A stretch of 64,000 nt of DNA from Thermohalobaculum sp039816045 (GTDB lineage Bacteria; Pseudomonadota; Alphaproteobacteria; Rhodobacterales; Rhodobacteraceae). The notes below the pieces were generated by a model. The model had not been told where the DNA came from. It ran no database searches and saw only the letters and a list, made by a program, of their open reading frames with translations. The number at the start of each line of letters is the position of its first letter. Position 1 is the first letter of the stretch. Made by a program: the position numbers and the translations under genes. The stretch lies in contig JBCBYB010000007.1 in assembly GCA_039816045.1 (NCBI GenBank), positions 97,251 through 161,250 on the forward strand, read 5' to 3'. Positions 15,235 through 23,965 of the stretch are shown one piece after another.

Positions 15235-16659
15235 ATGGCGAAGTTCGGGGGAACGGCCTCACCGCAGGCAGTGTTGAAGCAGGCTATGGTCTTGCACCAG
15301 GCCGGGCGTCTGCAAGAGGCCGTCGCGCATTATCGCCAGGTGCTCAAGAGCCATCCGAATTCGGCGCCGGTGCTCACCTATTGCGGGGCGGCGCTGCTGG
15401 GTCTCAAGCAGAGCTTCGAGGCGCAACAGATGCTCGCCGCTGCGGTTGCCGCCGATTCGAAGAACGCCGATGCGCATACCTATCTCGGCAATGCCCACCA
15501 GATGGCGGGGCGGTTGGAGCAGGCCGCGCAGTCCTATGCGGCGGCGCTGGAGATCCAGCCCAACAACGCGGCGCTCCAGAACAATCTGGGGGTGCTTCTG
15601 CAGAAACGCGGGTGCTGTGAGGCGGCGATAGGGCATTTCCAGAAGGCCGTGACGCTGCAGCCGCGTTATGCGCAGGCGCTCAACAACCTCGCCCAGGCGG
15701 AGGTAAAGCGGGGCCAGCCGGCGGCGGCACAGGCCGCAGCGTCAAAGGCGGTGGAGATCGAGCCGTCCTATGCGGAGGCGCACAACACGCTGGGCTCAGC
15801 GCAGAGCGCCATTGGCGACCATGCAGCGGCGATCTGCAGTTTTCGCAAAGCGGTGGAGCTTCGCCCGAAATACACCGAGGCGCTCCACAATCTCGCGGTT
15901 GCTTTAGTGATCGACGGGGAGGCGGTGGAGGCGGTCGATATGTGCAACCGGACGCTGGCCCTCGCTCCGGCCAGCATCCCGGCGCTCGCGACCAAGACGG
16001 TGGCGCTTGGTCAGGCGGAGCGGGACGGTGAGATGGCAGCACTCATCGGCTATGGCACCCACATCCGCGCGCATACGGTCGATCCGACCCCGGACTATCC
16101 CGACCTTGCCACGTTCAACGCGGATCTGGTGGAGCAGATCCTAGCGCATCCGAGCCTGGCCTTCGAGCCGGACGGGCATGCGACCCGGAAGGGTCGGCAC
16201 ACGGGCGAGTTGCTGAGCGGGGAGCCCGGCCCCTTCGCCACTTTTGAGCGGATCATCAACGATGCGGTCGAGGCCTATCGCACCGCGCAGCCTCCGGGGC
16301 CCTGTCATCCGGTGAACGCGACGGCGCCAAAGCGCTGGGCGCTCACGGCCTGGTCCGTGGTGTTCGAGGAGGAGGGCCACCAGGTCCCGCATATCCACGA
16401 GTCGGGCTGGCTCTCCGGTGTCTACTATCCCAAGGTGCCTTGCGATATCGGCGAGAGCGCCGAGGATCCCCGCGGCTGGATCGAGTTCGGCCGGCCGCAG
16501 GCGCTCTATGGCGCGACGCGCATGCCTCCGGTGCATCTGATCAGGCCGGAAGAGGGGCTGATCGTGCTCTTCCCCTCCTATGCCTTCCATTGCACCGTGC
16601 CCACCGGCAGTCGCGAGTTGCGGGTCAGTGTGGCCTTCGACGTGATGCCGCGCGGATAG
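15235..16659 (+). CDS. TPR-repeat protein with C-terminal 2OG-Fe(II) oxygenase domain
   Basis: A 474-residue soluble protein. Roughly six tetratricopeptide repeats fill residues 10-260 (for example NAALQNNLGVLLQK, YAEAHNTLGSAQ). A putative 2-oxoglutarate/Fe(II) oxygenase domain occupies about 300-474, with iron-ligand candidates in VPHIHESGW and FHCTVP and a 2OG-binding Arg in SRELRVSVAFD. Such proteins are predicted hydroxylases of unknown substrate. I chose the ATG at 15235 because GGGAGCAGGGAC precedes it. The gene sits between the beta and gamma subunits of formate dehydrogenase, downstream of a terminator, so it looks like an insertion into the ancestral order. Confidence 0.82.
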   Translation: MAKFGGTASPQAVLKQAMVLHQAGRLQEAVAHYRQVLKSHPNSAPVLTYCGAALLGLKQSFEAQQMLAAAVAADSKNADAHTYLGNAHQMAGRLEQAAQSYAAALEIQPNNAALQNNLGVLLQKRGCCEAAIGHFQKAVTLQPRYAQALNNLAQAEVKRGQPAAAQAAASKAVEIEPSYAEAHNTLGSAQSAIGDHAAAICSFRKAVELRPKYTEALHNLAVALVIDGEAVEAVDMCNRTLALAPASIPALATKTVALGQAERDGEMAALIGYGTHIRAHTVDPTPDYPDLATFNADLVEQILAHPSLAFEPDGHATRKGRHTGELLSGEPGPFATFERIINDAVEAYRTAQPPGPCHPVNATAPKRWALTAWSVVFEEEGHQVPHIHESGWLSGVYYPKVPCDIGESAEDPRGWIEFGRPQALYGATRMPPVHLIRPEEGLIVLFPSYAFHCTVPTGSRELRVSVAFDVMPRG

Positions 16660-16673
16660 CGCAACCGCCTGGG

Positions 16674-16919
16674 TCAGAGCTCTGCGCGGTACCGGCGGGG
16701 CAAGTGCTCGATCACCGCGCGTGTCACGCGCTGTGCCACCGGGGCCGCGAAGAGAGCCCCGACAATCCCGATCGGCAGCGCCATCGACCAGGCGGTCAAC
16801 CAGCGCCAGACGAAGTCGCCGCCGAGGCCCGTGTTGATCGCCGTCACCGCGGCGGACATCAGAAAGGTCATGATCGTGGCCATGACCACAAGGAAGACGT
16901 GGCGCGCTGTGGGGCTCAT
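16674..16919 (-). CDS. DUF2798 domain-containing small membrane protein
   Basis: An 81-residue protein with two predicted transmembrane helices (about 8-30 and 41-63) and a basic C-terminal tail, fitting the DUF2798 family of short inner-membrane proteins. The upstream frame remains open, but the ATG at 16919 is chosen because GGAGAG lies just upstream and the family begins there. It converges on the TPR/oxygenase gene with a 14-base gap and diverges from the gamma subunit gene. Function unknown. Confidence 0.8.
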   Translation of the reverse strand: MSPTARHVFLVVMATIMTFLMSAAVTAINTGLGGDFVWRWLTAWSMALPIGIVGALFAAPVAQRVTRAVIEHLPRRYRAEL

Positions 16920-17111
16920 GGATCTCTCCGGTTTTGCGTTTCGGATAAGGGCGATATGGGGGCGCCTCTGGCCGGCATAAGCCCGCCAATGCGCAGGACA
17001 GTCTTGCGATTTGCGCCAGAATGGGCGCATCCATAGGCCGAGCCTTGCTTGACTTATGCCCCCCATGCCAACACCTTGCCGGGCAAAAGAGATAAGCCAG
17101 GGAGGCCGTTC

Positions 17112-18392
17112 ATGTCGTCACTCACCCCCGCTCTCTCCGCGATTCGTCCCGCAGTCGCCGCTTTTCTTACCTGCCTGCTCGCCCTTGCGGTGATCGCAAG
17201 CGCAGACCGAGCCATCGCGCAGGACCAGGGCGACGCGGCCACTCCAGCGATCTCGCTCGAAGAGGTGATGAACCAGACCCAGCGGACCGCTGGAGGCTCG
17301 GTGCGTCCGCCTGCCAATGCGGTGGTGCCGATCCCGATGGAGCCCGGCGCCGGCCGCATGCCCGATGCGCAGCCGACGGGGCCGAAGAACCCGCTCGATC
17401 CGCTCGGCACCCGCGGGGCGAACTCCGACACCACCCTCTGGCACGAGATCCGGCGCGGCGAGACCTTCACCACCCAGGCCTCGAACCCGCAGTCGGCCTT
17501 TCTTGTGCAGGATGCGGGCGTCGGCTGGCTCGAGCTCCGCGCCAAAGGCGGGCCGCTGCAGACCTGGGGCGCCTATGCGCTCGGCGGCATCCTGGCGCTG
17601 CTGGTGCTGTTCTTCCTGCTCCGTGGCCGCATCAAGATCGAGCACGGGCTGTCTGGTCAGCTGATCCAGCGCTTTGCCGGATGGGAGCGGTTCGGTCACT
17701 GGATGCTGGCAACCTCGTTTATCCTGCTGGCGCTGACCGGGCTGAACCTGCTCTTCGGCAAGGACTATCTGATGCCGCTGATCGGCAAGGATGCATTCGC
17801 AGAGCTCACCATCGCGGGCAAGTGGATCCACAACAACGTCGCCTGGGCGTTCATGCTCGCGCTGGTCTGGATCTTCGTCGCCTGGGTCGTCCACAACCTG
17901 CCGAGCTATTATGACCTGGTCTGGTTCGCGAAGGGTGGCGGCATCCTCTTCAAAGGCGTGCATCCGCCGTCGAAGAAGTTCAACGCCGGTCAGAAGCTGA
18001 TCTTCTGGAGCACCATCGTGCTCGGCGCGTCGGTCTCGGCCTCCGGGCTGTCGCTGCTCTTCCCCTATGAGCTGCCGATGTTCGCCGCGACCTTCGAGAA
18101 GATGAACGAGTTCGGCATCTCCGAGGCCCTGCTCGGCTACACGCTGGTGACCGAGCTCACGATGATCGAGGAGATGCAGTACGCGCAGCTCTGGCATACC
18201 ATCGTGGCGCTGGCGATGATCGTGATCATCCTCGCGCATATCTATATCGGCTCGGTCGGCATGCAGGGGGCCTTCGCTGCCATGGGGTCGGGCATGGTCG
18301 ACCGCAACTGGGCCAAGGAGCACCACAACCTCTGGGTTGAGGACGAGGACCGCCGTGCAGCAAAGCAGGGTGCGGCCACCCCGGCCGAGTGA
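17112..18392 (+). CDS. formate dehydrogenase subunit gamma (membrane cytochrome b)
   Basis: A 426-residue membrane subunit that takes electrons from the beta subunit through two b haems and reduces quinone. A signal-like helix (residues 14-37) and a Pro-rich periplasmic segment precede the cytochrome b561-type core of about five helices. Haem ligand candidates are the His in RFGHWM, GKWIHNN and QLWHTIVALAM...LAHIYIG. The N-terminal extension of about 150 residues is longer than in E. coli FdnI. GGGAGG precedes the ATG at 17112. It is separated from alpha and beta by two unrelated genes. The WD40-cytochrome gene follows four bases after the stop. Confidence 0.92.
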   Translation: MSSLTPALSAIRPAVAAFLTCLLALAVIASADRAIAQDQGDAATPAISLEEVMNQTQRTAGGSVRPPANAVVPIPMEPGAGRMPDAQPTGPKNPLDPLGTRGANSDTTLWHEIRRGETFTTQASNPQSAFLVQDAGVGWLELRAKGGPLQTWGAYALGGILALLVLFFLLRGRIKIEHGLSGQLIQRFAGWERFGHWMLATSFILLALTGLNLLFGKDYLMPLIGKDAFAELTIAGKWIHNNVAWAFMLALVWIFVAWVVHNLPSYYDLVWFAKGGGILFKGVHPPSKKFNAGQKLIFWSTIVLGASVSASGLSLLFPYELPMFAATFEKMNEFGISEALLGYTLVTELTMIEEMQYAQLWHTIVALAMIVIILAHIYIGSVGMQGAFAAMGSGMVDRNWAKEHHNLWVEDEDRRAAKQGAATPAE

Positions 18393-18396
18393 TCCG

Positions 18397-19719
18397 ATGC
18401 AGCGCTGGGTTCTGGCGGCGGCGCTGATCGCGGGCTCCTTAGGTGCCCCTGCCGCCGCGAACGGTCTGCGGTTGGAGGGCCACGGAGGTCCGGTGAAGGG
18501 TGTCGCTGTCTCAGCCGATGGCAGCCGCGCCCTGACCGCGAGCTTCGACTATTCGGTCGGGATCTGGTCGGTCGAGGAGGGCCGCCTGATCGCCTGGGCC
18601 GAGGGGCACGAGGCCGCGGCCAACGCGGTCGCCTTCCATCCGGACGGGCGGATCCTGTCGGTCGGGGATGATTTCGACCTGATCCTCTGGAGTGCCGAGG
18701 GCGCGCTCTTGCAGCGCTTCGAGGGCCATCAGGGCAAGCTGCTGGCGGTGGCGTTGTCACCGGACGGGCGCATGGCCGCCACCGCAGGATGGGACGGCGC
18801 GATCGGGCTTTGGGATCTAGACACGGGCGCCTCTGCCGGCTGGCTTCGCGGGCACAAGGCGAATGTGAACGATGTTGTCTTCTCGCCCGATGGCGCCGTG
18901 CTCTACAGCGCGTCCTATGATGGAACGATCCGGGTTTGGGACCTCGCCGAGCAAGCCGAGCGTGAGACGCTGGTCTCCCACGGGTTCGGCATCAACCGGA
19001 TGGTCCTGGGCGCGGGCTGGCTCGCTTACGGCGCGGTCGACGGCGCCGTGCGGGTGTTGGATCTGGCGACGCGCGAAACCCTGGCGGATCTGACCGCCGA
19101 CCGCCGCCCGATCCTGGCGCTGGCCATGACGCCCGAGGGCGACCAGCTCGCCGTCGGCGATGGCGAGGGGCACATCATGGTGATCGACACCGCGGACTGG
19201 TCGATCGCGCGCGACTTCCGCGCCGCCGCCCGCGGACCGATCTGGGCGCTCGCCTGGGACGGAGACGGCCGGGTGCTCGCGGGCGGCCTGGCGGACGAGG
19301 CGGCGTTCTGGCCGGTCACCTCCGATGGCGGAAGCCTCTTTGCCGAGGGCGAGCGCCACTTTCAACGCGACCCCTCGGAGATGTCGAACGGAGAGCGCCA
19401 GTTCGTGCGCAAATGCGCGGTCTGCCATACGCTCGATCCCGATGGCGCGCGGCGGGCCGGGCCCTCGCTCCATGGGGTCTTCGGGCGCCGCGCCGGCAGT
19501 CTGCCGGGCTATCGGTATTCGCCCGCGCTCACCGGGCTCGATATGATCTGGAACGCCGAGACCATCGACAGGCTCTTCGCCGAAGGGCCGGACCATGTGA
19601 CGCCGGGGTCCAAGATGCCCATGCAGCAGATCGCCAAGCCGTCGGACCGGGCCGATCTCATTGCCTTTCTGAGGGCCAACACGGCGTCCAGCGGCGCCAG
19701 CGGAGGACAGACCGAATGA
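18397..19719 (+). CDS. exported WD40-repeat c-type cytochrome
   Basis: A 440-residue periplasmic protein. After a signal peptide (residues 1-21) come about seven WD40 blades (residues 25-310, for example VKGVAVSADGSRALTAS, LLAVALSPDGR). A single-haem cytochrome c domain follows, with CAVCH near residue 345 and a likely axial Met in GSKMPMQQ. It is placed four bases after the formate dehydrogenase gamma gene and overlaps the next small gene by ATGA. The natural inference is that it docks on the dehydrogenase and takes electrons, or scaffolds another haem protein. I know of no demonstrated role for this architecture here. Confidence 0.85.
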   Translation: MQRWVLAAALIAGSLGAPAAANGLRLEGHGGPVKGVAVSADGSRALTASFDYSVGIWSVEEGRLIAWAEGHEAAANAVAFHPDGRILSVGDDFDLILWSAEGALLQRFEGHQGKLLAVALSPDGRMAATAGWDGAIGLWDLDTGASAGWLRGHKANVNDVVFSPDGAVLYSASYDGTIRVWDLAEQAERETLVSHGFGINRMVLGAGWLAYGAVDGAVRVLDLATRETLADLTADRRPILALAMTPEGDQLAVGDGEGHIMVIDTADWSIARDFRAAARGPIWALAWDGDGRVLAGGLADEAAFWPVTSDGGSLFAEGERHFQRDPSEMSNGERQFVRKCAVCHTLDPDGARRAGPSLHGVFGRRAGSLPGYRYSPALTGLDMIWNAETIDRLFAEGPDHVTPGSKMPMQQIAKPSDRADLIAFLRANTASSGASGGQTE

Positions 19720-19844
19720 AAGCCTTTCTCGTCGCCATTGTCGCCCTCGCCGGGCTGAGTGCCGCGGCCCCGCTCGTCCTCGACGAAATGGGGTTCTCGG
19801 CCGCCGACCAGGCCTCCGGCAACAGCGTCCGACTCGGCGACTGA
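19716..19844 (+). CDS. 42-residue exported peptide downstream of the WD40-cytochrome
   Basis: A very short gene whose ATG overlaps the stop of the WD40-cytochrome (ATGA), arguing for translational coupling. Residues 1-19 form a convincing signal peptide (MKAFLVAIVALAGLSAAA), leaving a 23-residue mature peptide rich in small and acidic residues with no Cys. It ends eight bases before the GTG of cbiB. I do not recognise a family. It could be a small accessory to the cytochrome or an anchoring peptide. Confidence 0.55.
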   Translation: MKAFLVAIVALAGLSAAAPLVLDEMGFSAADQASGNSVRLGD

Positions 19845-19851
19845 CGCGGGC

Positions 19852-20751
19852 GTGCTGGCGCTTGCGCTGGCATTGGACGCGGCCTTTGGGGAACCGGAGG
19901 CGCTGTGGCGCCGTGTGCCCCATCCGGTGGTTCTGATCGGTCGGGCGATCTCGGCGCTGGAGGCGTGGCTCAACCAAGGGGCAGGGCGGCGCGCCAAGGG
20001 TGTGTTCGGGCTCGTTCTGCTGGTGGTTCCTCTGGGGGCCGGGGCATGGGCCCTCTCTCATCCAGCGCTCTACGGTGTGGCCGAGGTGGCGCTGGCCGCC
20101 ATTCTCCTCGCGCAACGGAGCCTGGTCGAGCATGTGGGGGCTGTGGCGGACGAGCTCGACCAAGGGCTGGTGGAGGGTCGCAAAGCCGTGGCGATGATCG
20201 TAGGGCGCGACCCGGAACAGCTCGATAAGGCGGGTGTCGCCCGCGCCGCCATAGAGTCCGCTGCCGAGAACTTCTCCGACGGGCTTGTGGCGCCGGCCTT
20301 CTGGTTCGCCGTCGGGGGCCTGCCGGGGATCGTGCTCTACAAGGCGGTGAACACGGCGGACTCGATGATCGGCCACCGGACCGAGCGCTATGAGGCCTAT
20401 GGCTGGGCGGCGGCGCGGCTCGACGATCTGCTGAACCTCGTGCCCGCGCGGCTCTCGGCCCTGCTGATCGCAGCGGCGGGGGCGGCTCCCCACGCGCTCT
20501 CGATCACCTGGCGGGATGCGCGCCTTCACCGCTCCCCCAATGCCGGCTGGCCCGAGGCCGCGATGGCCGCCGGCCTCGGCGTCGCGCTCTCTGGCCCGCG
20601 CAGCTACGGCGGGCAGCCGACCGACGAACCCTGGGTCAACGCTGAGGGCCGCCGCGACCCGGGCGCTGCCGAGATCCGCCGCGCCTGCACGCTCCTCTGG
20701 CGGGCCTGGGGGATCGTGCTCGCCCTTGCCCTGACGCTCGTGCTCCTCTAG
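19852..20751 (+). CDS. cbiB: adenosylcobinamide-phosphate synthase CbiB/CobD
   Basis: A 299-residue integral membrane protein of cobalamin biosynthesis that joins the aminopropanol arm to adenosylcobyric acid. Family motifs are visible: DAAFGEPEALWRRVPHPVVLIG at the N-terminus, ESAAENFSDGLVAPAFW, YKAVNTADSMIGH, and SPNAGWPEAAMAAGL near the C-terminus. Four to five membrane helices are predicted. I chose the GTG at 19852 because the family begins with this Leu/Ala-rich segment; the frame is open further upstream from a GTG at 19759, inside the small peptide gene. No other cob genes are nearby. Confidence 0.9.
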   Translation: MLALALALDAAFGEPEALWRRVPHPVVLIGRAISALEAWLNQGAGRRAKGVFGLVLLVVPLGAGAWALSHPALYGVAEVALAAILLAQRSLVEHVGAVADELDQGLVEGRKAVAMIVGRDPEQLDKAGVARAAIESAAENFSDGLVAPAFWFAVGGLPGIVLYKAVNTADSMIGHRTERYEAYGWAAARLDDLLNLVPARLSALLIAAAGAAPHALSITWRDARLHRSPNAGWPEAAMAAGLGVALSGPRSYGGQPTDEPWVNAEGRRDPGAAEIRRACTLLWRAWGIVLALALTLVLL

Positions 20752-20775
20752 CCCGGCGGGAAACAGGAGACCGAC

Positions 20776-21186
20776 ATGGCCGACACCCCCAAAGGCGAGA
20801 TCACGCTGCAGACCCTCGCGATGCCCGCCGACACCAACGCGAACGGCGACATCTTCGGCGGCTGGCTGATGGGGCAGATGGATCTCGGCGCGTCCGTGCT
20901 GGCGCGCCGCCGCGCGGCCGGCCGGGTCGCAACGGTCGCCGTCGAAGCGATGACCTTCCATCAGGCGGTCAAGGTCGGCGACGTGGTCTCGATCCACTCC
21001 GACATGCTGCGTGAGGGGCGATCCTCTATGCGCATCGGTGTTGAGGTCTGGATCACCCGCCAGCCCATGGGCGACCACGTCAAGGTCACCGAGGCCACCT
21101 TCACTTTCGTTGCAATCAACGAGAGCGGCCGCTCGCGTCCCCTGCCGGACCGCACAGGCGGGCTGGACCGCTTCGCAGACGCCTGA
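20776..21186 (+). CDS. acyl-CoA thioesterase, YciA type
   Basis: A 136-residue hotdog-fold thioesterase with the signature PADTNANGDIFGGWLMGQMD and a substrate-tunnel stretch VEAMTFHQAVKVGDVVS. Such enzymes hydrolyse acyl-CoA to free acid and CoA in the cytoplasm as hexamers. GGAGACC precedes the ATG. It is 12 bases upstream of parC on the same strand, a positional rather than functional link. The acyl preference cannot be read from sequence. Confidence 0.9.
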   Translation: MADTPKGEITLQTLAMPADTNANGDIFGGWLMGQMDLGASVLARRRAAGRVATVAVEAMTFHQAVKVGDVVSIHSDMLREGRSSMRIGVEVWITRQPMGDHVKVTEATFTFVAINESGRSRPLPDRTGGLDRFADA

Positions 21187-21198
21187 TACGCAGCCGCC

Positions 21199-23520
21199 AT
21201 GGCAGATGGCGACGACGACCGCGACGAGACCCGCGAGATCCCCGAGCCCCTCGGGCGGGCGCTCGGCGAGCGCTATCTGACCTATGCGCTCTCGACGATC
21301 ATGCATCGGGCGCTGCCGGATGCCCGCGACGGGCTGAAGCCGGTCCACCGGCGCATCCTTTATGCGATGAACAACCTGAACCTCTCGCCGACCAGCGGGT
21401 TCCTGAAATGCGCCAAGATCTCTGGCGACACCATGGGCGACTACCACCCCCATGGCGACGGTGCGATCTATGACGCTCTGGTGCGGCTCGCGCAGGATTT
21501 CTCGCAGCGCTATCCGCTGATCGAAGGCCAGGGGAACTTCGGCAACATCGACGGCGACAATGCGGCGGCCAACCGCTACACCGAGGCGCGGCTGACCGAT
21601 GTGGCGCTGGCGCTGCTTGAGGGACTGGACGAGGACGCGGTCGACTTCCGCCCGAACTATGACGGGCGCAAGGAAGAGCCGGAGGTCCTCCCGGCGGCCT
21701 TCCCGAACCTGCTGGCCAATGGGGCGACCGGGATCGCCGTGGGCATGGCGACCTCGATCCCGCCGCACAATGCGGGCGAGATTTGTGCCGCGCTTCTGCA
21801 TCTGATCAAGCACCCCGAGGCGAGCATCGAGACCCTGCTCGGACACATGCCAGGACCGGATTTCCCCACCGGTGGCGTGTTGGTGGAGCCGCCGGAGAGC
21901 CTGCTCGAGGCCTACAAGACAGGACGCGGCGGGTTCCGTCTGCGCGCGACCTGGCAGCGCGAGGACCTCGGCCGTGGGCAGTGGCAGGTGGTGGTGACCG
22001 AGATCCCCTATCAGGTCGCAAAGTCCAAGCTGATCGAGCGCATCGCCGAGCTCATCACAGCCAAGAAGCTGCCCGTGCTGGCGGACATCCGCGACGAATC
22101 CTCCGAGGATGTGCGCATCGTGCTCGAACCGCGCTCCCGCAGCGTCGAGCCCGCGATGATGATGGAGACGCTCTTCAAGCTGACGGATCTGGAGACGCGC
22201 TTCCCGCTCAACATGAACGTGCTGATCGACGGACGCACACCGCGTGTCTGCTCTCTGCGCGATGTCCTGCGCGCCTTCCTCGACCATCGCCGCGCGGTAC
22301 TACAGCGGCGCTCGCGCCACCGGCTGCAGAAGATCGCGCACCGGCTGGAGGTTCTGGAGGGCTACATCATCGCCTTCCTGAACCTCGACCGGGTGATCGA
22401 GATCATCCGCACCGAGGACGAGGCAAAGCGCGCGCTGATGGAGGAAGACTGGGGCGACGGCGTCCGGCTGACCGACACCCAGGCCGAGGCGATCCTGAAC
22501 ATGCGGCTTCGGTCCTTGCGCCGGCTGGAGGAGATGCAGCTGCGCGAGGAGCGCGATACGCTGACCGCCGAGCAGGGGGATCTGCAGGCGCTGTTGGCGG
22601 ATGAGGAGGCGCAGTGGGATAAGATTGCCGAGCAGATCCGGGAAACCCGAGAACGCTTTGGCGCGCCGCGGGCGCTGCGGTTTGTGCGCTCGGCGGAGGA
22701 TGTGGCGGCGGCGCGCGCGGGGCGAGACGCGTATCCCGTGGGGGCTCGACGGACTGCGCTGGAGTCTGCGCCTGAGATCGACGAAGTCCCGGCCGAGGCG
22801 CTGATCGAACGCGAGCCGATCACGGTTGTCTGCTCGGCCGAGGGCTGGATCCGCGCCATGAAGGGCCACATTTCCCTCGACACCGAGGTCAAGTACCGCG
22901 ACGGCGACGGGCCGAAATTCCTGTTCCACGCGCAGACGACAGACAAGCTGTTGGCGATGGCTGCCTCGGGGCGGGTGTTTACCCTCGGTGCCGATCGGCT
23001 GCCCGGCGGGCGTGGGATGGGAGAGCCGGTGCGCCTCACGGTCGATCTGGCCAATGACGATGCGCTGGTGACGCTCTTCGTGCACCGCCCAGGGGGCAAG
23101 CGGCTCATCGCCTCCTCGGCGGGCGAAGGGTTTGTGGTGGAAGAGGACGCGCTGGTGGCTCAGACCCGCACTGGACGGCAGGTTCTGACGGTGCGTGACG
23201 GGGTCACGGCGACCGTGTGCCGCCCGATCGCGCCCGGCCACACCCATGTCGCCGTGGTTGGTGAGAACCGAAAAATGCTGGTCTTTCCGCTCGATGAGAT
23301 GCCGGACATGGCCCGCGGTAAGGGCGTGCGCCTCCAGAAGTACAAGGACGGCGGCATGGCGGATGCCTGCACGCTCATCTTTGCCGAGGGACTCTCATGG
23401 ACCGAGAGCGGGGGAAGGACCCGTCGGGAACCTGATCTGAGCGAGTGGCTCGGCAAGCGTGCTGGCGCGGGCAGAATGGCGCCGAGAGGCTTCCCTCGAG
23501 ACAACAAATTCCCAAGTTAG
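21199..23520 (+). CDS. parC: DNA topoisomerase IV subunit A
   Basis: A 773-residue breakage-reunion subunit of topoisomerase IV, which decatenates daughter chromosomes. The N-terminal GyrA/ParC domain has ARDGLKPVHRRILYAM, the quinolone-region DYHPHGDGAIYDALVR, and the active Tyr in AANRYTEARL (near residue 118). A coiled-coil region follows. The C-terminal domain is shorter and less repetitive than in GyrA and lacks the GyrA box, supporting ParC. Its partner parE is at 33437-35419. The ending GNRAGAGR-like segment is usual in Rhodobacterales. Confidence 0.93.
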   Translation: MADGDDDRDETREIPEPLGRALGERYLTYALSTIMHRALPDARDGLKPVHRRILYAMNNLNLSPTSGFLKCAKISGDTMGDYHPHGDGAIYDALVRLAQDFSQRYPLIEGQGNFGNIDGDNAAANRYTEARLTDVALALLEGLDEDAVDFRPNYDGRKEEPEVLPAAFPNLLANGATGIAVGMATSIPPHNAGEICAALLHLIKHPEASIETLLGHMPGPDFPTGGVLVEPPESLLEAYKTGRGGFRLRATWQREDLGRGQWQVVVTEIPYQVAKSKLIERIAELITAKKLPVLADIRDESSEDVRIVLEPRSRSVEPAMMMETLFKLTDLETRFPLNMNVLIDGRTPRVCSLRDVLRAFLDHRRAVLQRRSRHRLQKIAHRLEVLEGYIIAFLNLDRVIEIIRTEDEAKRALMEEDWGDGVRLTDTQAEAILNMRLRSLRRLEEMQLREERDTLTAEQGDLQALLADEEAQWDKIAEQIRETRERFGAPRALRFVRSAEDVAAARAGRDAYPVGARRTALESAPEIDEVPAEALIEREPITVVCSAEGWIRAMKGHISLDTEVKYRDGDGPKFLFHAQTTDKLLAMAASGRVFTLGADRLPGGRGMGEPVRLTVDLANDDALVTLFVHRPGGKRLIASSAGEGFVVEEDALVAQTRTGRQVLTVRDGVTATVCRPIAPGHTHVAVVGENRKMLVFPLDEMPDMARGKGVRLQKYKDGGMADACTLIFAEGLSWTESGGRTRREPDLSEWLGKRAGAGRMAPRGFPRDNKFPS

Positions 23521-23965
23521 CTGTTTCAATTTAACTCAATTCCACCAGCGACTTACCCGGATTAAGGGATTGTCATCTTTTGGCCCGATTACGCCAAAAA
23601 AAGACCTTTCTGCGCGCCTCATTCCGACGCTTTCTCGGGGCAAAACCTCACTGTCGCGTGAAGGTTCCACGGTGTGTGTGTCAGGGCGATAGCGTAAGCC
23701 GGCAGTTCAGTGAGGTTATACCGGCGTTCTGTGCGTGTTGAGTAAAGTACCTGATAACCGTGAGTTGTTTATGTGTGAAGAAGGCGCGCGTAGTGTTGGG
23801 CAAGGCGTCGATACAGGCCTCACTCTGTATTCGTGCTTAACCATTCGGCCGGTTGCTTCAGCCGGTCGGTGATCGAACCGGGTTCTGCTGCGTTTAATCC
23901 CCGGTACGATCCGCCCCGGTCCCAATCCCCCCATGGGTGAGGGCCGGGGCGCTGTGCTTTTGGGG
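23521..23965. other. 445-base intergenic region, AT-richer than its surroundings
   Basis: No convincing gene is seen between the parC and trxB stops. The plus side contains a perfect hairpin TTTTGGC (23578-23584)/GCCAAAA (23593-23599). A long-range pair GGTTAT/ATAACC lies near 23715-23759, and the trxB-proximal hairpin is listed separately. Base composition is visibly less GC-rich than the flanking genes. The short open frames present have no ribosome site or family resemblance. It could host a small RNA or be the scar of a lost element. Confidence 0.5.
23912..23951 (-). terminator. hairpin terminator candidate after trxB
   Basis: CGCCCCGG (23912-23919) pairs perfectly with CCGGGGCG (23944-23951), with CCC/GGG pairing further inside. 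It begins 15 bases after the trxB stop on the minus strand. There is no T run, so it may act with Rho or only stabilise the 3' end. Confidence 0.55.

Noticed and set aside
18817..22287. An open frame of over 1100 codons antisense to the WD40-cytochrome, cbiB and parC
   Set aside because: It runs across several well-supported genes and intergenic gaps, is low in complexity, and has no start signal or family motif.
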